64,000 nucleotides of DNA from an uncultured Burkholderiales bacterium (GCA_946480465.1 CAMLJY010000014.1:1-64000), one strand, 5' to 3'. Positions 46,856 through 56,370 are shown, counted from the stretch's first letter. The notes: generated by a model not told the origin, from the letters alone. Numbers and translations: made by a program.

Positions 46856-48250
46856 TCAACCCGGCGGCGGGGTCGCCGGATCGGCCGCGGAGTCGGTTGC
46901 AGCCTGCTGCGGCAAGGCCGCAGGCGGGGAAACGCCGCGCACTACGCGCTGCGGGAACGGGATCTCGATCCCGCGTTCGTTCAGTGTCTGCAGCACCGCG
47001 ATGTTGACGTCGCTGCGGACGGCGCCCTGGCCGTTCTCCGGATCGCCGATCCAGAACGACAGCGTCAGCTCCAGGCCGTCCGCCGCGAAGTTCGACAGCG
47101 CCACCGCAGGTGCCGGATCGGCGAGCACGCGCGGCACCGAAGCCATCGTGTCTCGCAGTGCCGGCATCAGCGCCTGCAGGTCGGTCCCGTAGGCCACCTG
47201 CAGCACCGTCGTCACGGAGACCTTGGGGTCGGCAAAGGTGCTGCTTTCCACGCGCTGCGTGATCAGCAGTTCGTTCGGCACGATGGACTCGCGGCCATTG
47301 GGGGCGCGGATCACCGTGTAGCGGGTGGTGATGTCGGTGATGCGGCCCTCGAAGTTGTCGACCTTCACCATGTCGCCGATGCGCAGCGAACGCTCGGCCA
47401 GGATCACGAAGCCCGAGACGTAGTTGGCCGCCAGCTTCTGCAGGCCGAAGCCCAGGCCGACGCCGATCGCGCCCCCCATCACCGACAGCGCCCCGAGCGG
47501 GATGCCGGCCGCCGACAGCGCGACCAGCAGGCCGATCAGAAGGAGCCCGGCCCGCGTGGCGTTGGCCGCGATCTTGCGTACCGACAGGTTCACGCCCTCG
47601 GCCGCGAGCAGTCGCGCCTCGAGGGTCGCCGAGAGCCACAGCACCAGAACCAGCACGACGACGGCGCTCAGGGCGCCTTCGATCAGGCTGCGCACGCTGA
47701 CGTCCGCGCCGCCGACCTTCCAGTTCACCGCCTCCAGTTCGGCCAGCACCAGCGGCAGCAGGCCGGTGAGCCACAGCACCAGGCCGATCCAAACGAACCA
47801 GGAGATGGTGCGCTCCAGCACCCGCACCAGCCGCGACGCAGGAAACGCCACGCGCAGCACGCGCACCGCCGTGCGGATGATGGCCAGACTCAGCAGCACC
47901 GGCACGGCGAGCCGGAGCAACGCCAGGGGCAGCCAGCCGACCAGCAGCCAGCGCGCCAGCAAGGCCAGGCCCAGCGCCAGCAGCGGGAACATCACGCCAT
48001 CGAAGCCCCGGTCGCCGAGCCAGATGCCGCCCGCGCCGGCATCGGCCACCGTCTGCCGCGAACGCAGCATGCGCACGATGCTCCAGGACACCAGCAGCGC
48101 CAGCAGCAGCGCGCCGGCTTCGACGAGGGTGGTCGAGCGCAGCAGCGACGACAACAAGGCCGCCAGTGCATCCCCGGACACGGGACCGGCGCCTTGCATG
48201 GCCGAGACGGCGGAAGCCGCAACGGGCGCGGCAGCAGAAGAGGAAATCAC
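46856..48250 (-). CDS. MscS-family mechanosensitive channel
   Basis: 464 aa. About five N-terminal membrane helices (30-240) precede the MscS pore helix and beta domain: GALSVMGGAIGVGLGFGLQK (Gly/Ala-rich TM3), LAANYVSGFVILAERSLRIG, DMVKVDNFEGRITDITTRYT, PNELLITQRVES, and the alpha/beta cytoplasmic vestibule to about 440, with a Pro/Ala tail. It should open on membrane tension in the inner membrane to release solutes. It lies 121 bp upstream of TonB receptor 1 on the same strand, possibly co-transcribed. Confidence 0.93.
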   Translation of the reverse strand: MISSSAAAPVAASAVSAMQGAGPVSGDALAALLSSLLRSTTLVEAGALLLALLVSWSIVRMLRSRQTVADAGAGGIWLGDRGFDGVMFPLLALGLALLARWLLVGWLPLALLRLAVPVLLSLAIIRTAVRVLRVAFPASRLVRVLERTISWFVWIGLVLWLTGLLPLVLAELEAVNWKVGGADVSVRSLIEGALSAVVVLVLVLWLSATLEARLLAAEGVNLSVRKIAANATRAGLLLIGLLVALSAAGIPLGALSVMGGAIGVGLGFGLQKLAANYVSGFVILAERSLRIGDMVKVDNFEGRITDITTRYTVIRAPNGRESIVPNELLITQRVESSTFADPKVSVTTVLQVAYGTDLQALMPALRDTMASVPRVLADPAPAVALSNFAADGLELTLSFWIGDPENGQGAVRSDVNIAVLQTLNERGIEIPFPQRVVRGVSPPAALPQQAATDSAADPATPPPG

Positions 48251-48783
48251 GATGGGCAGGCGCGAGGAGAAAGCCGCGGTGGCAGCTGTTGCGCGGCATG
48301 CGCAAGGCCGCCGCTGCGAGGCAGGCGGCAGCCTAGCACGCCGCCCGTGGACGGCATTTCTCCGCGGCGCGCGAGGCCGCCAGGCCGCTCACCATGTCTG
48401 ATAGCCCGCCCCGCCGGAACATCGAACGGCCCCCCTCCGTGCGGAACGACTGCGCGGGCAAGCGCGCAACTGCGGGCGAACGGTCGTTCGTTCCGACCGA
48501 GGAAGTAACACACGGCTGTAACGGGAAGTAGTTACGCCCGCAACTGAGGGGGACACTCATTAGTATCACTTCGATACAGTCGCGGTCGCTGGTCAGGGTA
48601 ACCCCGAGGTTGCTCAGCAGTGGTTGCGTCACCCAAGCGACGGACACCAGACCACCAGACGTAGCAGGGAGCATCGCGAGGCCAGTCGGCGCCAGTCCGA
48701 CAGCTTCTGGGTCCGCGTCAGCGGACTGTGCAGTACCGAACGCCCCGACGGCGTGCCACCGCGGCCTGTGCGGCTGCGGCGAC
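48251..48783. other. Long intergenic region with inverted repeats before the TPP-enzyme operon
   Basis: 533 bp between divergent genes with no supported gene. It holds several dyads: CGAACG-GT-CGTTCG (48477-48490), an overlapping CGGTCG/CGACCG pair (48481-48499), GTAAC/GTTAC with an 8-bp loop (48518-48535), and GTATC-ACTTC-GATAC (48563-48577). These cluster in about 100 bp and look like binding sites for one or more dimeric regulators controlling the operon that starts near 48784. The remaining leader of about 200 nt shows no known riboswitch pattern. Confidence 0.5.
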
Positions 48784-50664
48784 ATGTGTCGGGGCGAATT
48801 GATTGCAGCCGTGGACTCCTCTTTCGCCGCCCTCTCTCCCCTGCCCGACCACCGGTCGGCACAGCCCCTCCCCGCCCCCCACACCCGCGAAGCCGCTGAT
48901 CTGATCGTCGAGAGCCTGGAAGCGCTCGGCGTCGAGTACGTCTTCGGTGTGCCCGGTGGCGCCATCGAGCCGCTGTACAACGCCCTGGCCCGCAGCAGCC
49001 GCCGTGGTGGTCCCCGGGCCATCGTGGCCCGCAACGAGCAAGGCGCGGCCTACATGGCCGACGGCTATGCCCGCGAGACCGGCAAGATCGGCGTCTGCAT
49101 CGCCACTTCCGGCCCGGGCGCGACCAACCTGATCACCGGCGTCGCCTGCTCCTACGACAACAGCGTGCCGGTGCTGGTGCTGACCGGCCAGCCGCCGATC
49201 CGCTCCTTCGGCAAGGGCGCGCTGCAGGAGTCCAGCTGCACCGGCGTCAACACCGTCGCGATGTTCCGCCACTGCACGCGCTACAACTCGCTCGTCTCTC
49301 ACCCGGACCAGCTGCCGGTGAAGCTGTTCAACGCGCTGATGCAGGCGCAGCGCGCACCGGCCGGGCCGGCGCACCTGTCGGTGCCGGTGGACATCCTGCG
49401 GCACCCGATCGGCACGCTGCGCGAAGGGCCGGACTTCGCCGGCCTGCTGCGCCAGGCCCCCGCGCTGGTCGACATCCATGCCGTCGACGCCCTGGCCGAG
49501 ATGCTGGAACAGGCTGAGCGCCCGGTCTGGCTGATCGGCGACGGCTGCGGCGAGGCCATTCCCGCGCTGATGCAACTGGTGCAGCTGACCGACGGCGCCT
49601 TCATCACCACCCCCGACGGCAAGGGCTTCATCAACCCGCGCCACCCGCGCTTCGCCGGTGTGTTCGGCTTCGGCGGCCACACCAGTTCCGCCGATCTGCT
49701 GGCCAGCCGGCCCGACATGGTGCTGGCGATCGGCACCGGGTTCGGCGAGTTCAACAGCGGGGGCTGGTCCGACCAGTTGCTGAACAGCCGGCTGGTGCAC
49801 GTCGACAGCTGTGACGAGAACCTGATGCGCTCACCGATGGCCCGCCTGCACGTGCGCGGCCGCATCGCCTCGGTGTGCGAACGCCTGATCAAGCGCCTCG
49901 CCCCCACCCGGGAGGGGGCGCAAGTGCTGCCCTTCCGCCACCCCGAGGTGGCGCAACTGGCCTACGAAGCCATGGTCGACAGCCCGGACGCGCTGCACAG
50001 CACGCAGTCGCCGGTGAAGCCGCAGCGGCTGATGGCCACGCTGGGTGAACGCTGCCCACCGCACACCCGTTTCGTGGCCGATGCCGGCAACAGCGCCGCC
50101 TGGGCGGTGCACTACCTGGCGCCGCGCGACCGCCGTGGCCACGCGGCACCCCGCGCGGCAGCCGCCGCCGGTCCGGTGCGCGAGATGCGCACCAGCCGCT
50201 CCAGCTGGCTGCGGGTGACGATGGACTTCGCGCCGATGGGCTGGGCCATCGGCTCCGCGATCGGCATCGCGATGGGCAACCCGCGCTGCCCGGTCGTCTG
50301 CTTCACCGGCGACGGCAGCTACCTGATGAACGGGCAGGAGATCACCGTGGCAGCCGAACTGGGGCTGCCGGTGCTGTACGTGGTGCTGAACGACGGCGCG
50401 CTCGGCATGGTCAAGCACGGCCAGCGCCTGGCTGGTGCCGAGCGCATCGGCTTCCAGCTGCCGACCGTCGACTACGCCGCGATGGTCGCCGCGATGGGCA
50501 TCCCCGGCCACGTGATCCGCAGCCCGCAGGAACTGGATGCACTCGACTTCGACGCGATCCTGTCCCGCCAGGGCCCGACGCTGCTGGACGTGCGCATCGA
50601 CGGGGAGGAAGTGCCCCCGATGAACCTGCGGATGAGAACCCTCGGCACAGCAAAGAAGACCTGA
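48784..50664 (+). CDS. Acetolactate-synthase-like thiamine-pyrophosphate enzyme
   Basis: About 626 aa from the ATG at 48784; TTG/GTG codons at 48799 and 48811 are alternatives. Three-domain POX/ALS fold: the N-terminal domain has GVEYVFGVPGGAIEPLYNAL and catalytic Glu in AIVARNEQGAAYMADGYARE, a central FAD/nucleotide-like domain follows, and the C-terminal TPP domain has CFTGDGSYLMNGQEITVAAE and VLNDGALGMVKHGQRL. It is longer than IlvB because of an insert between the central and C-terminal domains (PRDRRGHAAPRAAAAAGPVR). It has no regulatory subunit next to it and is followed by SDR, citryl-CoA-lyase-like and P450 genes, so it is more likely a specialised 2-keto-acid or 2-hydroxyacyl lyase/ligase than a housekeeping ALS. 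Confidence 0.85.
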   Translation: MCRGELIAAVDSSFAALSPLPDHRSAQPLPAPHTREAADLIVESLEALGVEYVFGVPGGAIEPLYNALARSSRRGGPRAIVARNEQGAAYMADGYARETGKIGVCIATSGPGATNLITGVACSYDNSVPVLVLTGQPPIRSFGKGALQESSCTGVNTVAMFRHCTRYNSLVSHPDQLPVKLFNALMQAQRAPAGPAHLSVPVDILRHPIGTLREGPDFAGLLRQAPALVDIHAVDALAEMLEQAERPVWLIGDGCGEAIPALMQLVQLTDGAFITTPDGKGFINPRHPRFAGVFGFGGHTSSADLLASRPDMVLAIGTGFGEFNSGGWSDQLLNSRLVHVDSCDENLMRSPMARLHVRGRIASVCERLIKRLAPTREGAQVLPFRHPEVAQLAYEAMVDSPDALHSTQSPVKPQRLMATLGERCPPHTRFVADAGNSAAWAVHYLAPRDRRGHAAPRAAAAAGPVREMRTSRSSWLRVTMDFAPMGWAIGSAIGIAMGNPRCPVVCFTGDGSYLMNGQEITVAAELGLPVLYVVLNDGALGMVKHGQRLAGAERIGFQLPTVDYAAMVAAMGIPGHVIRSPQELDALDFDAILSRQGPTLLDVRIDGEEVPPMNLRMRTLGTAKKT

Positions 50665-50675
50665 GCAAGAAAGCC

Positions 50676-51428
50676 ATGACGCAAAGACTCTCGGGCAAGA
50701 CGGCCCTCATCACGGGTGGCAGCAGCGGCATCGGCCTGGAGACAGCCAGGCTATTTCTGGAACACGGGGCACGAGTGGCCATCACGGGTCGGGACGAGAC
50801 CACCCTGGCCGAGGCGCGCAAGGCGCTGGGCAACGACGTGCTGGCGATCCGCAGCGATGCGAGCCGTGTTGGCGAGATCGAGCAGTTGATGTCGAAGCTC
50901 AAGGCCCGCTGGGGCCGGCTCGACGTGCTGTTCGTCAACGCCGCGGTCGCAGGACCGGCGCCCTTCGAGGCGGTCAGCGAGGCGCAGTTTGACGAGCTGT
51001 CGGCGATCAACTTCAAGGGCGTGTTCTTCACCGTGCAGAAGGCACTGCCCCTGCTGTCCGATCGCGCGTCTGTGATCCTGACCACGTCGATCGCCAACCA
51101 GATGGGCTCGCCCAACTTCAGCGTCTACGGTGCTTGCAAGGCGGCGCTGCGCTCGCTGGTGCAGACACTGGGCCTCGAACTGATCGGCAAGGGCATCCGC
51201 ACCAACGCTATCAGCCCAGGCCCGATTGAGACGCCGATCTGGGGCAAGTTCGGCCTGCCGAGCGAAGCCGAGCAGGCGGTGAAGGCGGAGGTGGAGCGCA
51301 AGTCGCCGGCCAAGCGCTTCGGCAAGGCTGACGAGGTCGCGCGGGCCGCATTGTTCCTGGCGTCCGACGACTCGTCCTATGTCGTCGGCCAGGAGCTCGT
51401 CGTCGACGGTGGCATGAGCCTGCTGTAG
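50676..51428 (+). CDS. SDR-family oxidoreductase of the TPP/P450 operon
   Basis: 250 aa classical SDR: cofactor loop ALITGGSSGIGLETARLFLE, VNAAVAGPAPFEA, catalytic Ser in ILTTSIANQMGS and YGACK (YxxxK), and the C-terminus VVGQELVVDGGMSLL. It starts 11 bp after the TPP enzyme stop and ends 3 bp before the next gene, so it belongs to a tight operon. The Asp/Arg pattern after beta-2 (ITGRDETTLAEARK) suggests NADP(H). It could reduce or oxidise the hydroxy-ketone product of the TPP enzyme; inference. Confidence 0.88.
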   Translation: MTQRLSGKTALITGGSSGIGLETARLFLEHGARVAITGRDETTLAEARKALGNDVLAIRSDASRVGEIEQLMSKLKARWGRLDVLFVNAAVAGPAPFEAVSEAQFDELSAINFKGVFFTVQKALPLLSDRASVILTTSIANQMGSPNFSVYGACKAALRSLVQTLGLELIGKGIRTNAISPGPIETPIWGKFGLPSEAEQAVKAEVERKSPAKRFGKADEVARAALFLASDDSSYVVGQELVVDGGMSLL

Positions 51429-51431
51429 CCC

Positions 51432-52241
51432 ATGAGCAGCCTCAGCACGAAAACCGAACGCATCCGGACTCGCATCTGGCTGGAGGAGCCTGAGTCCGGC
51501 TCCTCCCACTCCACCCGGTCGGCCTACTGCCACGGCTATGACGTGCACGGCGACATGCTGGGGCGGGCGCGGTGGGCCGACATGCTCTACCTGCTGTTCC
51601 GCGGAGAGGCGCCCACCGCTGCACAGGCGTCATTGCTGGATGCGCTGGCGGTCGCGCTGGCCAACCCGGGGCCGCGCGACCCGGCGGTGCATGCGGCGAT
51701 GTGCGCCGGTGTCGGCGGCTCGACCGCCGCGGCCAGCCTCATGGCAGCCCTGGCAGTGGGAGCAGGCCAGCACGCCGGCGCCCGCGAAGTCTTTCTGGCC
51801 ATGAGCGGCTGGCGGGACTGCGGCCCGGAGCTGTCCGCTTGGCGACAGCGATTGCGCGTCCCGCCTGCGTCCGTCACCGGCATCTGGCCCGAGGCCGAGC
51901 ACTCGCCCGGCTTCGATCCACATGCGATGGCCACCCCGACCCTGGTGCTGCGCACCCTCGACGTCCTCGCGGCACTGAGCCCCGGCATTTGCACGCCCTG
52001 GCTCGCATCCAACCGCCTGGCGCTGGAAGAAGCGGCCCGGGCGCCCCTGACGCTCGCCGGTGTCGTGGCGGCAGCGTTCACCGACCTGGGCTTCTCGCCC
52101 GAGCAGGGCGAAATGTTGCACTTGCTGTTGCAGCTGCCAGGCGCAGCCGCCCATGCGCTCGAGCAGCGGGCCCTCGGCCACAAGAACTTCCCGTTCTTCG
52201 ACCTGGCACTCGAGAACGATCCGCTGGAGATCACGCCATGA
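51432..52241 (+). CDS. Citryl-CoA-lyase/citrate-synthase-like protein A (active-site His kept)
   Basis: 269 aa, the size of single-domain citryl-CoA lyases rather than full citrate synthase (about 370-430 aa). Family pattern: CHGYDVHGDMLGRARWADML, LLFRGEAPTAAQASLLDALA, GVGGSTAAASLMAALAVGAG, then QHAGAREVF with His114 at the place of the His in citrate synthase HGGA, and QLPGAAAHALEQRALGHKNF at the C-terminus (AH-x-x-EQR CoA/substrate motif). It would cleave or form a C-C bond between an acyl-CoA enolate and a keto acid. Followed by paralogous protein B, with an ATGA overlap. Confidence 0.75.
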   Translation: MSSLSTKTERIRTRIWLEEPESGSSHSTRSAYCHGYDVHGDMLGRARWADMLYLLFRGEAPTAAQASLLDALAVALANPGPRDPAVHAAMCAGVGGSTAAASLMAALAVGAGQHAGAREVFLAMSGWRDCGPELSAWRQRLRVPPASVTGIWPEAEHSPGFDPHAMATPTLVLRTLDVLAALSPGICTPWLASNRLALEEAARAPLTLAGVVAAAFTDLGFSPEQGEMLHLLLQLPGAAAHALEQRALGHKNFPFFDLALENDPLEITP

Positions 52242-53035
52242 GCAAGCGCTTGGATGGCGTGCAGCCCACTCGCATGGGCAAGTGCTTCGTGGGGACGCGC
52301 GCGGTCTTCCGCGGTCACGACCTGCATGCGGAGTTGGGTGACATGGACTGGCTGGAGCTGTTCTTGTTCGGCATCACCGGCAGGCGCTTCGAGCGCAGGC
52401 AGCTGAAGCTGCTGCATGCCATGTGGGTCCACACCAGCTACCCGGACGCCCGAATCTGGAACAACCGTGTCGCCGCCCTGGCCGGCGGCAGCCGCAGCAC
52501 GCCGGCGCTGGGCATCTCCGCGGCGCTTGCGGTCTCGGAGGCCACCATCTACGGCGGGCATCCCTTCGTTCGTGCCGCCGACTTTCTGATCCAAGCCAGG
52601 CAAGCGACGGAAGGTGGAGCGGCCCTCCCGGACGTGGTCAAGCAGGAATTGGCGCAGCGGCGGATCTATGGCTACGGCCGGCCGCTTGCGTCCGCCGACG
52701 AGCGCCTGCCCGGCCTTATCGCCCTGGCGAAGGACCTGGGCCTCGATGGCGGCCCACACCTCCGACTGGCGTTCGAGGTAGAGCAGCTGCTCGTGCAGCG
52801 GGACGCGCGCCTGCGCATGAACTACGCCGCGCTGATGGCGGCCCTGGCCGCGGATCTCGGTCTGTCGCCGCGCGAACTCCACCACTTCCAGGTACCGGTG
52901 TTCCTCGCCGGAATGTCACCGTGTTTCATCGAGGCGGCAGAGCGGCCTCCCGGCACGGTGTTCCCGCTGTCCTGCGCGCACATCGCCTACGAAGGCGTCC
53001 CCAAGCGGCAGTGGCAGGCGCGGCCAGCCAGCTGA
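52238..53035 (+). CDS. Citryl-CoA-lyase/citrate-synthase-like protein B (active-site His replaced)
   Basis: 265 aa paralogue of protein A, starting within its stop codon. Matching blocks: [60 protein letters not shown] and [20 protein letters not shown]. At the HGGA position it reads YGGH: Tyr105 stands where A has His114 and no substitute His aligns. It is therefore probably inactive alone. The tight coupling suggests an A-B heteromer with one catalytic and one structural or CoA-binding subunit; this is inference. Remote similarity to A and the family is by motif only. Confidence 0.65.
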   Translation: MSKRLDGVQPTRMGKCFVGTRAVFRGHDLHAELGDMDWLELFLFGITGRRFERRQLKLLHAMWVHTSYPDARIWNNRVAALAGGSRSTPALGISAALAVSEATIYGGHPFVRAADFLIQARQATEGGAALPDVVKQELAQRRIYGYGRPLASADERLPGLIALAKDLGLDGGPHLRLAFEVEQLLVQRDARLRMNYAALMAALAADLGLSPRELHHFQVPVFLAGMSPCFIEAAERPPGTVFPLSCAHIAYEGVPKRQWQARPAS

Positions 53036-53063
53036 CCATCCACTCCCCACCGTCCACGCCGCC

Positions 53064-54233
53064 ATGAGACCCGACCCGTATCCGCACTACGCCGCCATGC
53101 GCGCTAACGCCCCCGTTGCCTTCAACCCGACGCTCGGTGTCTGGGAGGTCTACGGTTATCACGACATCCAGGCCGTGATGGGCGATCCCGCCACCTTCTC
53201 GTCCAACATTTCGCAGCTGCAGACGCTGGTGTTCATGGATCCGCCGCGCCACACACAGCTGCGCAGGCTGGTCGCGCGTGCGTTCACCACCAAGGTCGTG
53301 GCGGACCTCGAGCCCAGCATCCGCGCGATCACCGACGCGCTGCTGGATGCCGTAGCGGACCGGGGCGAGATGGACGTCGCCGCCGACCTCGCGTTTCCGC
53401 TGCCGGTCACGGTGATCGCCGAGCTGCTGGGATTGCCGGTGTCCGATCGGGACCGGTTCAAGTCCTGGTCGGTGCCGGCGATCAAGGCTGCCGAGATGGA
53501 AATCCAGGGCCAGGTCCCCGAACCTCACCTGTTGGACGCGGTCGGTGAGTTGATGGATTACCTGGAGGCGCTGGTCATCGAGCGCGAGCGCCAGCCCCGC
53601 AGCGACCTGATCAGCGGCCTGGTCACCGCCACCGTTGACGGCGAACACCTGACGCGGCAGGAGATCACCAGTACCTGCCGGCTCCTCTTGATCGCGGGCT
53701 TCGAGACCACGGCCCACTTGATCGGCAACGCGACCCATCTGTTGTTGCAGCATTCAAAGGCGCTGGCAAAGGTGCGCGCAGACGAGGCGTTGCTGCCGTC
53801 GGCCATCGAGGAAGCACTGCGCTACCACGCCCCGTTCCAATTCTTCGCCCGCATCGCCACCCGAGACGTGGAGTTGGGCGGCCAGCTGATCCGCGCGGGC
53901 CAGCAGGTGATGATCTTCAATGCGTCCGGAAATCGCGACGAGGCGGCCTTTGCCGAACCGGACGTATTTGACGTGACCCGCACGCCGAATCGCCACTTGA
54001 GCTTCGGCCATGGCATCCACTTCTGCCTTGGCGCGGGACTCGGGCGGCTGGAGGCCCGAATCGCCATCGGCGCGCTGCTGCGCCGGTTCCCTGACCTGAG
54101 GCTGCACGACGCCAAGCCCCCGCTGCCGCAACCTTCCGCGGTTCAGTACGCTTGGCGCTCGCTGCCGGTGCAGTTCAGCCCTGAGCGAGCGAGCCACGCG
54201 ATGCTGGAACAGGACGCCTGCATCGCCAAGTGA
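53064..54233 (+). CDS. Cytochrome P450
   Basis: 389 aa soluble bacterial class I P450. Substrate-recognition N-terminus ([20 protein letters not shown]), [20 protein letters not shown]-helix [19 protein letters not shown], ExxR as [20 protein letters not shown], and the haem loop [20 protein letters not shown] with Cys321 as iron ligand. It needs a ferredoxin and reductase, none of which are nearby. It starts 28 bp after protein B and closes the operon. Its substrate is unknown; it probably hydroxylates the operon's product or its precursor. Confidence 0.93.
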   Translation: MRPDPYPHYAAMRANAPVAFNPTLGVWEVYGYHDIQAVMGDPATFSSNISQLQTLVFMDPPRHTQLRRLVARAFTTKVVADLEPSIRAITDALLDAVADRGEMDVAADLAFPLPVTVIAELLGLPVSDRDRFKSWSVPAIKAAEMEIQGQVPEPHLLDAVGELMDYLEALVIERERQPRSDLISGLVTATVDGEHLTRQEITSTCRLLLIAGFETTAHLIGNATHLLLQHSKALAKVRADEALLPSAIEEALRYHAPFQFFARIATRDVELGGQLIRAGQQVMIFNASGNRDEAAFAEPDVFDVTRTPNRHLSFGHGIHFCLGAGLGRLEARIAIGALLRRFPDLRLHDAKPPLPQPSAVQYAWRSLPVQFSPERASHAMLEQDACIAK

Positions 54234-54246
54234 ATTCGCCCGAGGT

Positions 54247-56370
54247 TCAGAGGCGATAGACCAACTGCAGGTAGACCGAGCGCGGCGCCATCGGCAAGTC
54301 GTTGGGGATGGCGCCCGGCGCCAGGCTGGGCTCGCGCACATCAGCGTCGAACAGGTTCTTCACCGCTGCAGAGAACTCCCAGCCTCGCTTACCGTGGTTG
54401 GTCCTGACGGCAAGATCCACCGTGGTGTAGTCGGCGACCGGGGGGCGCGTGTCGCCGACCGGGCGCTTGCGGCCGGCCACGCGGTTGGCCTGCCCGCTCA
54501 GCAGCCACCCGCTGGCGACGCTCCAGTCCACTCGGCCGAACAGGTGGTGGTGCGGCGCATAGCCGGCATCGCCGCCGCTGCTCTTGTCCGTCGAGCGCTG
54601 GTAGGCATAGTGCCCGGCAAGCCGAAGGTTCCGCCCGATGGTCCGGTTCGCTTCCAACTCGAAGCCGTGCCCGCGCTGGGTCCCGATGTTCGTGAAGATG
54701 ACCGTCCCGTCATCCGCGCCAGCGGTCCGGATGATGTCTTTCATTGCGTAGCGAAAGACGCTCAGGTTGAGCTGCGTGTCCGCACGGGCCTGCCAAGAAA
54801 TCGCGCTCTCCAGCGTATTGATCGTCTCGGGCTTCAACTCGGGATTGCCGCGGTAGACCGGGTTGTTGATGCTGTAAAGCTCGGTGAATGCAGGCGCTCG
54901 GAAGGCCCGGCCATAGAGGAGCTTCGCCGTTACGTCCAAGCTCGCATCCCATACCAAGGCCAGGCGCGGATTCGTCGTTCCACCGAAATCCGAGTACTGG
55001 TCGTGACGGATGCCAGCCGTCAACGTCCAGTCCCTTGAGAAGCTCCACTCGTCCTGCAGGTACGCATACGTGACTCGCCGGCGATGTGGCTGCAGGAAGG
55101 AGCTATCGACCGGGAACTCGATCACGTCCGCCCCGGGCGTCGGCGTGGGCAGTCCCGTCAGGGGACCGGACGTGATGAAACTGAAGTTCTTGAGCTCGCG
55201 GGTCCGGTACAGGTTCAGGTCGTCATGTCCGACGCCGAGCCGAAGATTGTGTTTCGCCAGCCCCGTGTACACGGCGACGGCCGCCAGCCGCAGCTGGCGC
55301 TCCCAGGTACTGGGGGCGCCGAACATGCCGTTCGGAAAGGCGCCGCCGAAGGCGCCCGGGGGAAAGACCTGCAGGGGGGCCGGGAAGGTATTGGCGTAGT
55401 GGAAGAAACTGCCCGTCAGGCCCAGCGTCAAATCTTGGGCGAGCTCGATGTCGTTCCAGGAGAAGTCGGCGCTGATGCGCTCGGTCCGGAACTTCCCCAC
55501 CGGGTCCAAGGCGCTGCCCACCCCGGCGCCGGTACCCATGTCGTCGCGCAGCTTGTAGCCCAGGCGCAGCCGGGCTTTCTGATACCCCACGACCAGGCTG
55601 CCATCCACGGCCTCATAGCCGGTGTTCACCGGCCCCGGCGCCAGGCTGGCCCGCGTCCCGAAGAGCTGGTCGAGCCCGCTCTGGGCATCGGCGGAGACTG
55701 TTTGCTTGTGACCGTCCGACTGGCCGACCCGCAGGTACGCCGCCACGTCCAGTGGGCCCAGTTTGCTGCCGTGCTGGATCCAACCATCCCGCGCATCGAA
55801 AGACCCGGCGCGCAGGCCGAACTCCGTTCCCGGCGTGTCGGCCGCGCTCTTGGTGATGATGTTGACGACCCCGGCGTACGCATCGGCGCCGTACAGGGCG
55901 GAACCGGGCCCACGGATGACTTCGATACGAGCGACGTTTTCCAGCGGCAAGCCTGCCCAGCCCAGGCCGCGGTTGCCGACGAACAGCGTCGTCATCGGTA
56001 CGCCGTTCTGCAGCACGAGAGTCTGAGGATTGAACTCGCTGTAGATCCCGCGCACCACGTACAGGGGGTTGTAGCCCTGGTTATTGCGGCTGACGTGGAT
56101 GCCCGGCACTGTTTCAAGCACCTCGTCCAGGTCGATCGCGCCCATCGCCGCGATGTCGGCCGCTGTGATGACGGTGGCCACAGCGGGCGCGCGACGCAAA
56201 GGCTGCTGGCTGCCAGTCGCAATGCTGACGGTCGCCTTGTCGCCGAACGCGAGGGCCAGTTCCTCTTCCTCGGTGGCGGCATGGGCCTGCCCCAGGGGCA
56301 GCATGACCGCGGCACACGCCAATGCCACGGCCGACCTCGAAGCCCGCACGCTCATCTTGCTTGCTTGCAT
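54247..56370 (-). CDS. TonB-dependent outer-membrane receptor (paralogue 2 of 3)
   Basis: 707 aa with a GAGGAG ribosome binding site before ATG 56370. Signal peptide to about residue 31 (LGQAHA), then ATEEEELALAFGDKATVSIA, plug blocks AVATVITAADIAAMGAIDLD, YNPLYVVRGIYSEFNPQTLV and RIEVIRGPGSALYGADAYAG, and a barrel ending YLQLVYRL. It is strikingly close to paralogue 3 (shared PFRAPAF-type block AFRAPAFTELYSINNPVYRG and FSFITSGPLTGLPTPTPGAD). It stops 13 bp from the convergent P450 gene. An SGNH hydrolase gene lies upstream with a strong hairpin between. Confidence 0.94.
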   Translation of the reverse strand: MQASKMSVRASRSAVALACAAVMLPLGQAHAATEEEELALAFGDKATVSIATGSQQPLRRAPAVATVITAADIAAMGAIDLDEVLETVPGIHVSRNNQGYNPLYVVRGIYSEFNPQTLVLQNGVPMTTLFVGNRGLGWAGLPLENVARIEVIRGPGSALYGADAYAGVVNIITKSAADTPGTEFGLRAGSFDARDGWIQHGSKLGPLDVAAYLRVGQSDGHKQTVSADAQSGLDQLFGTRASLAPGPVNTGYEAVDGSLVVGYQKARLRLGYKLRDDMGTGAGVGSALDPVGKFRTERISADFSWNDIELAQDLTLGLTGSFFHYANTFPAPLQVFPPGAFGGAFPNGMFGAPSTWERQLRLAAVAVYTGLAKHNLRLGVGHDDLNLYRTRELKNFSFITSGPLTGLPTPTPGADVIEFPVDSSFLQPHRRRVTYAYLQDEWSFSRDWTLTAGIRHDQYSDFGGTTNPRLALVWDASLDVTAKLLYGRAFRAPAFTELYSINNPVYRGNPELKPETINTLESAISWQARADTQLNLSVFRYAMKDIIRTAGADDGTVIFTNIGTQRGHGFELEANRTIGRNLRLAGHYAYQRSTDKSSGGDAGYAPHHHLFGRVDWSVASGWLLSGQANRVAGRKRPVGDTRPPVADYTTVDLAVRTNHGKRGWEFSAAVKNLFDADVREPSLAPGAIPNDLPMAPRSVYLQLVYRL

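Noticed and set aside
48584..48783. Possible TPP riboswitch or ilv-type attenuator in the leader of the TPP-enzyme operon
   Set aside because: The conserved CUGAGA core and following loops of a TPP aptamer are absent, and no Ile/Val/Leu-rich leader peptide is seen.
48333..49034. Minus-strand frame of 233 codons in the gap before the TPP enzyme
   Set aside because: Overlaps the TPP gene start, lacks a ribosome binding site and shows no protein-like pattern.
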